The position numbers and the translations under genes were made by a program. Shown here one piece after another: positions 16,437-25,416 of a stretch of 64,000 nucleotides of DNA. The stretch is taken from assembly GCF_023652955.1 (NCBI RefSeq), contig NZ_JAKLOY010000001.1, forward strand, positions 806,001 through 870,000. The letters run 5' to 3'. The stretch comes from Geomonas sp. Red32. GTDB lineage: Bacteria; Desulfobacterota; Desulfuromonadia; Geobacterales; Geobacteraceae. Under the pieces are notes generated by a model. It saw only the letters and a program-made list of their open reading frames with translations. It was not told where the DNA came from and ran no database searches. Numbering within the stretch: position 1 is the stretch's first letter; every line of letters begins with the position of its first letter.

Positions 16437-17252
16437 CTAGTCAGCCTTGAACTTGAAGTTACGCTTCAGGTGGAACGCGGTGGAAGGACCGAACCACTTC
16501 TCGAAGATCCTCCTTGCTTCGCCGCTCTTCTCCATTTCCAGCAGGGTCTTGTTGACGAAGGCGATGAACTTGACGTCGTCTTTGCGCATGCCGAGGCCGT
16601 ACGGCTCGTCGGAGATCTGGACGTTCGGGATTTCGAACTTGGCCTTGTTGGGGGCCTTGGCGAGGATACCGGCCAGGATCGCCTCGTCGGTGGTCACCGC
16701 CGCCACCTTACCCTGCTGCAGGGCAAGAAACGCCTGCGGGTAATCGTCGAACGAGAGCACGGTCGCGGTCGGGATGGCCTTCTTGACGTTCTGCTCGGAG
16801 GTGGAGCCCTTGGCGGTGCCGATCTTCTTGCCGGCCAGGTCTTTCAGGCTTCTGACCGAACCCTTCTTGGTGATGAATTTCTGGCCGGTGGCGAAGTAGG
16901 TGTGGCTGAAGCCGATCTGCTTGGCCCGCTCCGGGTTCTTGGTCATGGTAGCCGCGATGATGTCGATGTTCCCTTCCATGAGCTGCGGCATGCGCGAGGC
17001 GGAGGTGACCGGCTTCAGCTCCACCCTGACCCCCAGTTTCTTGGCGATCGCCTTGACGATGTCGACGTCGTAGCCGACGATCTCGCGGCTCTTCTCGTCC
17101 ACGTAGCCAAACGGCGGGAGCGAATCCTTCACCCCGGCGACCAGCACCCCTTTCTTCTTCACGTCGGCCAGGGTATCGGCAGCGAACGCCGCCTTACCGG
17201 CCGTGCAGGCCAGCACCAGTCCCAAAACTACAGCAGCCAATCTTTTCATCAT
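16437..17252 (-). CDS. gltI: Glutamate/aspartate ABC transporter periplasmic binding protein (GltI-like)
   Basis: A 271-residue solute-binding protein of family 3. The Sec signal peptide (about 1-24, ending AAFA-AD) is followed by ADTLADVKKKGVLVAGVKDS, the PPFGYVDEKSREIVGYDVDI segment, and the hinge and ligand landmarks GNIDIIAATMTKNPERAKQI and KGSTSEQNV. The Arg in SASRMPQLM and the TKNPERA pattern are shared with glutamate/aspartate binders. The first two codons are both Met; CAAT with GGAGATG upstream fits the first. It lies between gltL (54 nt) and gltJ. Confidence 0.92.
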   Translation of the reverse strand: MMKRLAAVVLGLVLACTAGKAAFAADTLADVKKKGVLVAGVKDSLPPFGYVDEKSREIVGYDVDIVKAIAKKLGVRVELKPVTSASRMPQLMEGNIDIIAATMTKNPERAKQIGFSHTYFATGQKFITKKGSVRSLKDLAGKKIGTAKGSTSEQNVKKAIPTATVLSFDDYPQAFLALQQGKVAAVTTDEAILAGILAKAPNKAKFEIPNVQISDEPYGLGMRKDDVKFIAFVNKTLLEMEKSGEARRIFEKWFGPSTAFHLKRNFKFKAD

Positions 17253-17306
17253 TGCATCTCCTTTAGTGGTAGTGCCGGAAACAAACGGCTTCGTGGTTTC
17301 GACGCC

Positions 17307-18041
17307 TCAGTGCATCGGCGACAGCAGCTGCTTCAGGAACTGCTTCGCCCGGTCGTGCTGCGGGTTTTTGAAGAATTCCAGCGGCTTCGCCTCCTCGAGG
17401 ATGACGCCGTGGTCCATGAAGACCACGCGGTCGGCGACCTCGCGGGCGAACCCCATCTCGTGGGTGACCACCACCATGGTCATGCCGGTCTTGGCGAGAT
17501 CCTGCATGACCGCCAGCACCTCCCCGATCATCTCCGGGTCCAGGGCGGAAGTCGGCTCGTCGAACAGCATGATCCTGGGCTTCATGGCCAGCGCCCGGGC
17601 GATGGCGACCCGCTGCTGCTGTCCGCCGGAGAGCTGGGTCGGGTAGGCGTCCCGCTTCACCGCCAGGCCGACGCGCTCGAGCAGGGCCATCGCCTGCTCC
17701 TCGGCCTCCTTCTTCGGGGTCTTCCGGATCTTGGTGGGGGCGAGGGTGATGTTGTTCAGCACCGAGAGGTGCGGGTAGAGATTGAACTGCTGGAACACGA
17801 AGCCGACCTCGGCCCTGAGCCTGTTGATGTCGGTCTTCTTGCTGCAGAGATCCATGCCGTCGACCACCAGGCTCCCTTCGTTGATCGGCTCCAGCTGGTT
17901 GATCGTCCTGATGAGGGTCGATTTGCCGGACCCCGAGGGGCCGCAGACGACCACGACCTCCCCCGGCTTAACGTGGAGATCGATGCCGTTTAATACGTGA
18001 AGCTTTTTGAACCACTTGTGGACGCCTTGAAACTGGATCAT
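17307..18041 (-). CDS. gltL: Glutamate/aspartate ABC transporter ATP-binding protein (GltL-like)
   Basis: A 244-residue ABC ATPase of the polar amino acid group. Walker A is GPSGSGKST (about 34-42), the Q-loop is [12 protein letters not shown], the signature is [15 protein letters not shown] (about 137-151), Walker B is [14 protein letters not shown], and the H-loop is [12 protein letters not shown]. It starts 51 nt after the glutamate dehydrogenase stop and carries AAAGGAGCAGCAG before ATG 18041. It should energise GltJK. No separate promoter was found in the gap, so it is probably read from the sigma-54 promoter upstream of the dehydrogenase. Confidence 0.95.
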   Translation of the reverse strand: MIQFQGVHKWFKKLHVLNGIDLHVKPGEVVVVCGPSGSGKSTLIRTINQLEPINEGSLVVDGMDLCSKKTDINRLRAEVGFVFQQFNLYPHLSVLNNITLAPTKIRKTPKKEAEEQAMALLERVGLAVKRDAYPTQLSGGQQQRVAIARALAMKPRIMLFDEPTSALDPEMIGEVLAVMQDLAKTGMTMVVVTHEMGFAREVADRVVFMDHGVILEEAKPLEFFKNPQHDRAKQFLKQLLSPMH

Positions 18042-18092
18042 CTGCTGCTCCTTTTCTTTGTGAATCTGTGTAACGGATAAAGCTGTCGCTTC

Positions 18093-21000
18093 TCAGAAAT
18101 TCCTGACTATGTGGCCGCGCACCATCTCCTCGAAATCGGCGTCCTGGTCGCCCCGGTAGACGAGCGAGGAGGCGATCTCGGCGGCCAGGATGGCGTAGAG
18201 ATACTTGGGCGGCAGGCTCTTCAGGCGCCGCTGGTAGCGCGGGCTCTCGCCGAAGAGCTTGGGGAGATGGCTCATGACCACCCGGTTGAAGGGTGGCTGC
18301 AGGCAGAGCTGGGGCCTGGACTGGAAGAACTTGAAGAGCCGCGCATAGATCCCGTTGATCTCGGCGCTGATGCTGTCGGAGATCTCGGTGTAGAGCTGTC
18401 CGCATCCGGGCGCCTGCCGCCGTCTGAGGATGAGGCGCGCCTCGTCGGCCGCCCGCTTCTCCAGGATCTCGATCACGTCCGCCACGTACCGCTCCTTCAC
18501 CTCGAGAAACTCCCTCTCGGTCAAAAGGAGGTTGGCGATGATCTCGTAGGAGGAGGAGATCACCCCGCACTTGTTGGCGGAGGCGTCCCGCATGACGATC
18601 ACCCCGCGCCGCTGGAGCTGCTCGCGTGCCTCCGGGGTGATGAAAGAGTTCGCCCCCTCCACGATGACCCGCGCGCTCGGCCTGCCGTCCTCGGCGAAGA
18701 ACCGTTTCCAGTTGTCGCGGTCGATGGTCTCGGGCCTCCCGCCGGCCGGGATGAAGAGGTCGGCCTCCACCGAGAAGACCAGCTCGTCGTACTCCCGCGA
18801 GAACTCGTCCAGCGAAACCCACTGCTCCTCGAGGCCGTCACCCCCCATGGTGAGCTTCCGGTAGAGCTCCCTCAGCCCTTCCGTGCGCCGCTGGCTGCGG
18901 TAGAGGATGAAGCCGCCGTTATGCAGCGCCGCCGGGTCGAAGCGGTCGAGGTCCTCTTTCATGAGCAGCCCGCGCAGCTCCCGGGGGTCGGCCCCGAGCG
19001 GGTCGTAGAGTGCCGCGGTCCCGTCCAGGATCAGCCGCATCTGCGCCTTCGGGCAGCTATCGAGCATGATCCGCATGGCGTTGCCCGCCACGTCGCCGTT
19101 AGGACCGCCGGTGAACTTCACCGAGAAGGGATCGCGCCTCAAGTCGATGCCGATCTCCCCCATGGTTATCTCGGCGAACTTGACGACGCCGGTGGAGGTG
19201 ACCCCGTACTCCTTGTGGTTGATGCCCACCTTCTTGCTGGACATGATGCCGATCCCGAGGAGGTAGCCACGCTGCACCGAGAGGGAGGCGACCGCCTCCA
19301 CCATGCTGTCGTGCATGTTCTCGTCCGGCCCCAGCTCGATCGGCTCGTCCTCGGCGTAGTAGTCGATCACCCGCGGGTCGGCGGCCCGGCCGTTCTTGGT
19401 GACGAAGATGTCCAGGAAGGCGTTGATGAAGCCGTACTGGAGCTTGTACAGCCGCCAGGTCTCCAGCTCCCGCTCGGGGCTCTTCAGGTCGGAGGCGTCC
19501 AGCACCACCACCATCTTGGAGCCCCCCTCGTAGATGTCCTTGTTCTTCAGGTGCTGGGTGTTGGCCAGCACGTACACCTCGCGCAGAAGGGTGGTCGCGC
19601 AGGTGGTGTAATCGTCCCGGCTTCTCGCGACGATGGTGCGCCACCCGCCGCGGGCGATGTCCGAGAAGCCGACGTGGTATCCCGCGCCGTGGCGCCCGAA
19701 GAAGAAGGTGATCCTGAACGGCACCGCGCTGGGCAGGTCGGCGGTGAACTCCTCCCCGAGCTCCGCCAGGTAGGCCGGGCTCAGCCGGAAGGCGAGCGCC
19801 TGCTTGGCGGGGACGAAGAAGTTGGTCTTCAGGGTGTGCCGTATGAAGAGGAGCGCGCAGCTGAAGATGGCGCGGCGCATCTCGTCCAGGTGGCGGTGTC
19901 CCGTGTTGTAGTGCTCGATGGCGGCCGACGCCTCGGCCAGCCGCTCGCCGTACAGTTCCTCCCGGTTGTCGAGGGAGGGATCGAAGCGGCTGCGGAAGAG
20001 CTCGATCAGCCGGAGCGCGAACTCCGGATTGGAGAGGAAAGCCCCCTGCACGTCCTCGCGCCCGAAGCGATCGGGCTGGTTGTGGGCGAGGTTCGTGTGG
20101 CAGAAGCCGATCATGGCGCTGAGGAGGGCGGCTTCCTCCCCGCCGGCCAGCCCGCCGGTGACGAGCTCCCGGTACAGCGGGGAGTGGGTCGCCAGCATCT
20201 GGGTCGCGTAGAGCTCCCGCTTGAGGACGGTGAAGAGCTCGTCCCCCTTATCGAGCGGCAGCCCGTCCCTCCTCCTCACGAAGAAGGTCCCCAGGAAATA
20301 CGGATGGGTGCCGTTGGTGATGGTCAGGCAGTAGGCGCGCCGGACGCCGATCTCCAGGCGGTTGAAGACCTCCATGGTCTGCTGGAGGAAATCCTTCTGC
20401 GGAGGGTTCCCCACCGCGAAAAGCACCCGCGACTCCCCCGAGCGATCCGGCTCCTCCACGTCCAGGAAGAGTCCCCCGCCCGCGTTCCCCTGCTCGAAGA
20501 GCCAGACCAGCTGGGCGATGCGGCGCACCGGGGAGAGGCGGAGGTAGTTCTCGTTGTTGAGCCAGAGGATCCCGAGCAGGCGCTCACTGTTCTTCTTTTG
20601 GGAGCCGGGATACTTCTCCCTGAGCTCCCGCATCACCGCAGCCTTGAGGGACGCCGGGATCCGGGGGACTCCGGCCGCCTTGATCTCCTGGTTCGATTTG
20701 CGGTCGAAGTCGAAGCGCTGGATCTCCAGCTCCCTCTCCAGGCCCGGGACCTTGGCGTGGGAGTGGGCGAAGTAGGCGAAGGATATGTCCCGCTCCGGGA
20801 GGGTCTTCAGCGTGTCGTACAGGGAGCCGGGGTGGTTCAGGCAGGCGACGATCAGCCTCTTCTCGCGGTCGGCGAGGAGCAGCCGGCGGTTCTCGCCCAG
20901 CCCCTGCAGACCGGCGGCGAGCGCTGCCACGGCGGCAGGCTCCTCCTGCATGGCCGGCAGGAAGTAGGAGTGCATCTGCCCGCGCAGCCAGTCGAGGTTC

Positions 21001-21101
21001 TCGTTGGCCCGTTTGCGCCCCGCTTTGACGATGGTGCCGATCTTGGCGACCAGGCGGTCGCCGGTCGAACCGGCAGCAACCGTTGCTTCTCTCTTGCCCA
21101 T
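18093..21101 (-). CDS. NAD-dependent glutamate dehydrogenase, large (about 1000-residue) type
   Basis: Oxidative deamination of glutamate to 2-oxoglutarate and ammonium with NAD. At 1002 residues it is the long class rather than the 450-residue GdhA. The N-terminal half carries regulatory-type sequence; the catalytic half begins near residue 470 with RITFFFGRHGAGYHVGFSDI and ARGGWRTI, then YEGGSKMVVVLDASDL, and the nucleotide-binding segment KFTGGPNGDVAGNAMRIM. Late landmarks are IVEGANSFITPEAR and ASANKCGVISSSYEI. ATG 21101 has GGGGAGGGGA upstream. The gene is followed by the glutamate/aspartate ABC transporter genes on the same strand, implying uptake and catabolism in one unit. Confidence 0.95.
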   Translation of the reverse strand: MGKREATVAAGSTGDRLVAKIGTIVKAGRKRANENLDWLRGQMHSYFLPAMQEEPAAVAALAAGLQGLGENRRLLLADREKRLIVACLNHPGSLYDTLKTLPERDISFAYFAHSHAKVPGLERELEIQRFDFDRKSNQEIKAAGVPRIPASLKAAVMRELREKYPGSQKKNSERLLGILWLNNENYLRLSPVRRIAQLVWLFEQGNAGGGLFLDVEEPDRSGESRVLFAVGNPPQKDFLQQTMEVFNRLEIGVRRAYCLTITNGTHPYFLGTFFVRRRDGLPLDKGDELFTVLKRELYATQMLATHSPLYRELVTGGLAGGEEAALLSAMIGFCHTNLAHNQPDRFGREDVQGAFLSNPEFALRLIELFRSRFDPSLDNREELYGERLAEASAAIEHYNTGHRHLDEMRRAIFSCALLFIRHTLKTNFFVPAKQALAFRLSPAYLAELGEEFTADLPSAVPFRITFFFGRHGAGYHVGFSDIARGGWRTIVARSRDDYTTCATTLLREVYVLANTQHLKNKDIYEGGSKMVVVLDASDLKSPERELETWRLYKLQYGFINAFLDIFVTKNGRAADPRVIDYYAEDEPIELGPDENMHDSMVEAVASLSVQRGYLLGIGIMSSKKVGINHKEYGVTSTGVVKFAEITMGEIGIDLRRDPFSVKFTGGPNGDVAGNAMRIMLDSCPKAQMRLILDGTAALYDPLGADPRELRGLLMKEDLDRFDPAALHNGGFILYRSQRRTEGLRELYRKLTMGGDGLEEQWVSLDEFSREYDELVFSVEADLFIPAGGRPETIDRDNWKRFFAEDGRPSARVIVEGANSFITPEAREQLQRRGVIVMRDASANKCGVISSSYEIIANLLLTEREFLEVKERYVADVIEILEKRAADEARLILRRRQAPGCGQLYTEISDSISAEINGIYARLFKFFQSRPQLCLQPPFNRVVMSHLPKLFGESPRYQRRLKSLPPKYLYAILAAEIASSLVYRGDQDADFEEMVRGHIVRNF

Positions 21102-21147
21102 CGAACGTCCCCTCCCCTGCGGCTGGATTCAGGTACGCGGTGCAAGA

Positions 21148-21162
21148 GCAAGGCGGATGCCA
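21148..21162 (-). promoter_or_regulatory. Sigma-54 (-24/-12) promoter for glutamate dehydrogenase and transporter
   Basis: Minus-strand reading is TGGCAT-N5-TTGCT (TGGCA at 21162-21158, TTGC at 21151-21148), with exact GG-N10-GC spacing. It differs from the symporter promoter at 6935-6949 only in the 5-nt spacer. Predicted start is near 21136, about 35 nt before the ATG at 21101. Confidence 0.85.
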
Positions 21163-21226
21163 AGGGGGGTACGGGACGCTAAGTGGCTAACTCGTAAACA
21201 ATAAACGGCGTTCTGGGTTCAAGAAG

Positions 21227-21339
21227 GGGGTATAACTTTTGTCCGGAGCGGACGGAGGGAGGGAGGGAAAACTGCCGGTTAAACGGGAGGTTGCCCCGGG
21301 GTATAACATTCCTTATCGCGATAAAGAAAGTTATACCCC
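21227..21339. promoter_or_regulatory. Candidate enhancer sites including a perfect 42-bp palindrome
   Basis: GGGGTATAAC lies at 21227-21236. A second copy (21298-21307) and its inverse GTTATACCCC (21330-21339) form the arms of a palindrome whose centre is TATCGCGATA (21314-21323). All elements share the same axis at 21318.5. The sites are about 90-200 nt upstream of the predicted sigma-54 start. Since the palindrome lies only 11 nt past the regulator stop (21350), it might also act as a terminator, but there is no T-run and the AT-rich arms fit an operator better. Confidence 0.65.
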
Positions 21340-21349
21340 CTTGGGCGGT

Positions 21350-22759
21350 CTAATTGCGGCGCTGAAGACGCTTGCAAAGGGCTGGCTGCGAGATGCCGAG
21401 CAAACGGGAGGCGAGGGACTGGTTGTTGTCGCTGCGGCGCATCGCCTCGTTGATCAGCTGCTCCACGGCGTCGCTTAAGGTGGGGAGGTCGGGGGAGCTT
21501 AAAAACATGTTCTGCTCCTTCCCCGCCGGGGAGGCGGCAATCCCCTCCCCCTGGAGCTCCATCGCGGTGAGAAAGGAGCTCATCGAGAGCATGCACGAGG
21601 AGTGGATGCTCATGGCGTCGAAGACCATCGATCTCAGCTCCCGCAGGTTCCCCGGAAAGCTGTAGGTGGAAAGGAGGACCGGAAGCTCCTTCGGGTAGGT
21701 CGGCACCTTCTTGCCGAAGGCCTCGGCCGCCTGTTCGAGGAAGTAGTCGAGGAGCAGCGGGATGTCGTCCTTGCGCTCGCGTAAGGGGGGGATGTGCACG
21801 TGGTGGGCGCGCAACCGGTAGAAGAGGTCCTTCCTGAAGGCCCCGGCATTCCGCTTCGCGGCCAGATCCTGGTGGGTCGCCACCACGATCCTCGCCTTCA
21901 TCTGCTTGGAGATGTCGCTCCCCAGAGGGTAGTACTCCCCCTCCTGCAGAAGGCGCAGGAGTTTCACCTGGCAGGAGAGCGAGAGGTCGCCGATCTCGTC
22001 CAGAAAGAGGGTCCCTTCGGCCGCCTGCTCCACCATCCCGCTGCGGGTCTCGTCCGCCCCGGTAAAGGCCCCCTTGCGATGCCCGAAGAGGGTGTCGGTG
22101 AAGACGTTATCCTCCAGCCCCGCCACGTTGACCGCGACCAGCGGCCCGTCCGCGCGGCTTAACCGGTGTACCGCACGGGCGACCAGTTCCTTCCCCACGC
22201 CGCTCTCCCCGGTGACCAGGATCGGCTGGGTGCTCTTGGCCACCGCCTCGATGTACTGGAAGATGGAGCGCATCGCCTTGTTTTCGGTGACGATTCCGGC
22301 GAAAGCCTCGGGACACTCCAGCCGGTCGTTGAGGAAGCGGCGGCGCATCTCCTTGTTCTCCCGCTCGAGCTCCTGCATGCGTATGGCGCGCCGCACCGCG
22401 TCGAGGATGCGGTCCTCTTCGTCGGTCTTCACCAGGTAGTCGAAGGCTCCCATCCGCATGCAGCGCACGGCCGTCTCGATCTGGTTCATCCCCGAGAGGA
22501 TGACCACCGAGATCCCGGGGTGCTCTTCGGCGATCATGGAGAGGAGCTCCTCCCCGGAAAGGTGCGGCATGGTGAGATCCAGGAGGACCAGGCCGATATC
22601 CTTCCGGGAGAGCCGCGGCATGACCTCGCGGCTGTCGCTGATCTGGGTGAGGTTGGTGATGCCGCCGGGCCCCTCCAGCGTCATGCTCAGGCTGCGCAGC
22701 CAGGGGGGCTCGTCATCCACCAACAGCACCCCGAATTCGGGGTAGATTGCTTCCTTCAT
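21350..22759 (-). CDS. Sigma-54-dependent response regulator (NtrC family), paralogue 2
   Basis: A 469-residue activator with the same three domains as the regulator at 7362-8777 and extended identity to it. The receiver has D61 in LVLLDLTMP and the lysine in YLVKTDEE. The AAA+ domain has GESGVGKE, GAFTGA and GTLFLDEIGD. The C-terminal Fis-type helix-turn-helix is SLASRLLGISQPALCKRLQR. The recognition helices of the two paralogues are nearly the same (LLGISQPALCKRL versus LIGISQPALSKRL), which fits the shared motif upstream of both target promoters. ATG 22759 has AGAGGTAACC upstream; an open frame continues 267 nt further but overlaps the kinase gene and is not credible. It starts 26 nt after the kinase stop. 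Confidence 0.95.
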   Translation of the reverse strand: MKEAIYPEFGVLLVDDEPPWLRSLSMTLEGPGGITNLTQISDSREVMPRLSRKDIGLVLLDLTMPHLSGEELLSMIAEEHPGISVVILSGMNQIETAVRCMRMGAFDYLVKTDEEDRILDAVRRAIRMQELERENKEMRRRFLNDRLECPEAFAGIVTENKAMRSIFQYIEAVAKSTQPILVTGESGVGKELVARAVHRLSRADGPLVAVNVAGLEDNVFTDTLFGHRKGAFTGADETRSGMVEQAAEGTLFLDEIGDLSLSCQVKLLRLLQEGEYYPLGSDISKQMKARIVVATHQDLAAKRNAGAFRKDLFYRLRAHHVHIPPLRERKDDIPLLLDYFLEQAAEAFGKKVPTYPKELPVLLSTYSFPGNLRELRSMVFDAMSIHSSCMLSMSSFLTAMELQGEGIAASPAGKEQNMFLSSPDLPTLSDAVEQLINEAMRRSDNNQSLASRLLGISQPALCKRLQRRN

Positions 22760-22785
22760 GGTTACCTCTGGAGAGGGAATTGAAA

Positions 22786-24648
22786 TTAAGCCGTGGCAGC
22801 CGGCAGGGTCAGGGTCACCGTCGTCCCGCGGCCGGGTTCGGAATCGAAGTCGAGCGTCCCGCCGTGCTCCTTCACGATCCCCGCCGAGATCGAGAGACCG
22901 AGTCCGGTCCCCCCTTCTTCCCTCTTGGTCGTAAAGAACGGATCGGTCAGCCGGGGGAGATCGTCCGTCGCGATCCCCCGTCCCTCGTCCTGCACCGTCA
23001 GCACCACACCCCGCTCCGCGTCCCACAAGGTGGCGACATCGATCCGCTTCCCCTTTCCTTCCAGCGACTGGAAGGCGTTGAGAAGGAGGTTCACCACCAC
23101 CTGCTCCAGCCGCTGCCCGTTCCCCTTGACCGGCGGGAGCCCGGAAGCGTAGCGGGCCGTGATGTTGTGCGAGCTCTTCTCGATCGACTTCCCGGCCAGC
23201 CGCTCGGCCGCCTGGACCACCTGGTTGAAGTCGATCACCTGCGACATCTCCTCGTTGCCGGGGCGGGCGAAATCCTTCAGTTCGGTGACGATCCTCTTGA
23301 TCCGCTTGGCCGCATCCTGCGTCTCCCCGAGCATATGCGGCAGTTCGTCGCGCAGCCGGGAATAGCGGTAGCGCCCCAGCCGGAAATCGCCGTTCTCCCG
23401 GTAATACTCCTCCAGGACCGGCAGCGCCCCCTCGAAGATCTCCTCGAACCGGGGGACGTTGAGGAGGATGAGCCCGTTGGGATTGTTGATCTCGTGGGCG
23501 ACCCCCGCCACCAGGATCCCCAGCGAAGCCATCTTGTCCGCCTGGATCAGCTTATCCTGCTGCAGCTTGAGCTCCTCCAGCGCGCGCTGTTTCTCCGCTA
23601 CCTCGCGCGCCAGCTCGTTGGTCCGCTCCGACACCCGCTTCTGCAGCGTCCGCGACCATCCCACCGTCCCCAAGAGGACCAGGAGCAACGGGACCGCCAC
23701 CAGCGCCACGTAACGGACCACCCGCTGCCAGGAAACCGGCTGGGGCTCGAGCACCCCCAGCCACCTTGCCTGGATCTCCTTGAACTGCCCGGTCCGCTTC
23801 AGGATGGCGAGCCCCTCGTTGAACTTCCCGAGCAGCTCCAGGTTCCCCTTCTTCACGGCGAACCCGTACGGATGCACCATGATCGGCTGCGGCACCGGTT
23901 TTATCCGCTTGAGACCGAGCTCCTTTTGGAGGTACTTGCCGGTCAGCCTGGATACCAGCGCGCAGTCGTACTTGCCGTCATTGAGGAGCTTGAGCGCTTC
24001 CGCCAGGGTATCGGTCAGGACGAGGCTCGCGTCGGGATCGAACCTGTTCATGAAATCGTGCATGATCGAGTTCCGCATCACGATCACGGTCTTGCCGTGC
24101 AGGTCCTCGACCGACCTGATCCCCCGCTGATCCTTCCTGACCCAGATCGACTGGTACAGCTGCGCGTGCGGCGAGGAGAAGTCCACCTCGCCGGTGCGCT
24201 CGGGGGAGTAGGCCATCCCCTGGACGATATCGATCCCGCCGTCTTCCAGCCCCTTGCGCATGTCGCTCCAGTGGCCGAGGCGGATCTTCACGTTGAGCCC
24301 CATCACGTCGGCGATGGCCCGCGTCAGATCGACGTTGAAACCGGCCGGCTTGCCATCCTTGCCGATGAACTCGTAGGGGGGGTAGTTGAAGTCTCCCCCG
24401 ACGAAGACGGTCTTTTTCTGGGAGGAACCGCCCTGGGCCAGGACGGATCGGGGGGCGCCGAAGTAGCCGGTCAGGAGGAGCGAGAAAACGAGGAGGGAAA
24501 GCCCCTTTTGCCATGCCGGCCGGACGCGGAGCGGCTTCGGGCGGAGCGGCCGGGAACAGTGAGAAAGGAGACGTTTTAAAGAGACGGCCACAGCAAATAC
24601 CCTAAGAGAGGTGCGACACCCGCTGGAAACTTGGCAAATTAATGACAT
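22786..24648 (-). CDS. Sensor histidine kinase with periplasmic amino-acid-binding-protein domain, paralogue 2
   Basis: A 620-residue homologue of the kinase at 8777-10516. A basic N-terminus and hydrophobic signal segment (about 48-66) precede the family-3 solute-binding domain (about 78-302: YPPYEFIGKDGKPAGFNVDL, GHWSDM, VDFSSPH, YGFAVKKGN). A TM helix (about 311-330), a coiled coil, HisKA with H385 in GVAHEINNPNG, and the ATPase domain with NLLLNAFQSL, DEGRGI and GGTGLGLS follow. The start may be ATG 24648 or GTG 24591, which would shorten the unusually long basic leader by 19 residues. Its presumed role is sensing periplasmic glutamate or a related amino acid. Confidence 0.94.
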   Translation of the reverse strand: MSLICQVSSGCRTSLRVFAVAVSLKRLLSHCSRPLRPKPLRVRPAWQKGLSLLVFSLLLTGYFGAPRSVLAQGGSSQKKTVFVGGDFNYPPYEFIGKDGKPAGFNVDLTRAIADVMGLNVKIRLGHWSDMRKGLEDGGIDIVQGMAYSPERTGEVDFSSPHAQLYQSIWVRKDQRGIRSVEDLHGKTVIVMRNSIMHDFMNRFDPDASLVLTDTLAEALKLLNDGKYDCALVSRLTGKYLQKELGLKRIKPVPQPIMVHPYGFAVKKGNLELLGKFNEGLAILKRTGQFKEIQARWLGVLEPQPVSWQRVVRYVALVAVPLLLVLLGTVGWSRTLQKRVSERTNELAREVAEKQRALEELKLQQDKLIQADKMASLGILVAGVAHEINNPNGLILLNVPRFEEIFEGALPVLEEYYRENGDFRLGRYRYSRLRDELPHMLGETQDAAKRIKRIVTELKDFARPGNEEMSQVIDFNQVVQAAERLAGKSIEKSSHNITARYASGLPPVKGNGQRLEQVVVNLLLNAFQSLEGKGKRIDVATLWDAERGVVLTVQDEGRGIATDDLPRLTDPFFTTKREEGGTGLGLSISAGIVKEHGGTLDFDSEPGRGTTVTLTLPAATA

Positions 24649-24870
24649 AGATGGCTTTCCAAAGTCAACAGCTACCAGTCATGCTCCTTCGCCGTAAGCA
24701 CTATGCCATCTTGGGCAGGAAGCTTCGATTAATCCCGCCGCTCCGGCAGGTCCCCAGCATTTCTGTTGCGTGGAGGGGAGCTTCATGGTAGTTTTCCTTT
24801 CCGATTCCCAGCCGGAAAGCTTCTACTTCAAACGCTATCGTTTAAATATCTACGCAAGGAGAACAACCAC

Positions 24871-25320
24871 ATGGCAAGTCTCAACAAGGTGATGCTCATC
24901 GGCAACCTCGGGAAGGATCCGGAAGTCCGTTACACCCCCAGCGGCACCGCAGTCGCCTCCTTCTCGCTGGCCACCTCCGACCGGATCAAGAACAAGAACG
25001 GCGAGTGGGAAGAGAAGACCGAATGGCACAACATCACCCTCTGGGGAAGGACCGCCGAGATCGCCGGCGAGTACCTTTCCAAGGGGAAGACCATCTACAT
25101 CGAGGGCAGGCTGCAGACCCGCAAGTGGCAGGACCGCGACGGCAAGGACCGCTACACCACCGAGATCGTCGGCGAGAAGATGCAGATGCTCTCCGGCAAA
25201 GGCGAAGGCGGCGGCCAGGGCGGCGGCCAGCGCTCCTCCGGCGGCCGCAGCTACGGTCAGCAGGAGCAGGGCGGCTACGAAGAGCCCGTCTTCAACCCCG
25301 ACGACGAGATCCCGTTCTAA
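24871..25320 (+). CDS. ssb: Single-stranded DNA-binding protein
   Basis: A 149-residue SSB. The OB-fold is at about 1-110 ([20 protein letters not shown], then [20 protein letters not shown] and [17 protein letters not shown]), followed by a glycine/glutamine-rich linker and the conserved acidic tip DDEIPF that recruits repair and replication partners. ATG 24871 has AAGGAGAACAACCAC upstream; in-frame codons further up encode no SSB-like sequence. It stands alone between a divergent kinase gene and its own terminator. Confidence 0.97.
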   Translation: MASLNKVMLIGNLGKDPEVRYTPSGTAVASFSLATSDRIKNKNGEWEEKTEWHNITLWGRTAEIAGEYLSKGKTIYIEGRLQTRKWQDRDGKDRYTTEIVGEKMQMLSGKGEGGGQGGGQRSSGGRSYGQQEQGGYEEPVFNPDDEIPF

Positions 25321-25342
25321 GCGCCGGATAGAGTCAGTAAGA

Positions 25343-25373
25343 GAGCCGCGAGACAATGTCCTGCGGCTCTTTT
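25343..25373 (+). terminator. Rho-independent terminator after ssb
   Basis: GAGCCGC (25343-25349) pairs with GCGGCTC (25363-25369) and TTTT follows, 23 nt past the ssb stop codon. Confidence 0.8.
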
Positions 25374-25416
25374 ACGTTTTCCAGAGGAATGAACTTATTG
25401 AAGGGAGTTACCCGCC

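Noticed and set aside
18111-21182. A 1023-codon open frame on the plus strand opposite glutamate dehydrogenase
   Set aside because: It is the antisense of a gene with clear dehydrogenase motifs; its translation is low-complexity (Leu/Glu/Val/Gly/Asp-rich) with no ribosome site. High GC third positions explain it.
22760-23026. Upstream extension of the second response regulator
   Set aside because: It overlaps the 3' end of the kinase gene in another frame; the homologous regulator begins at the equivalent of ATG 22759.
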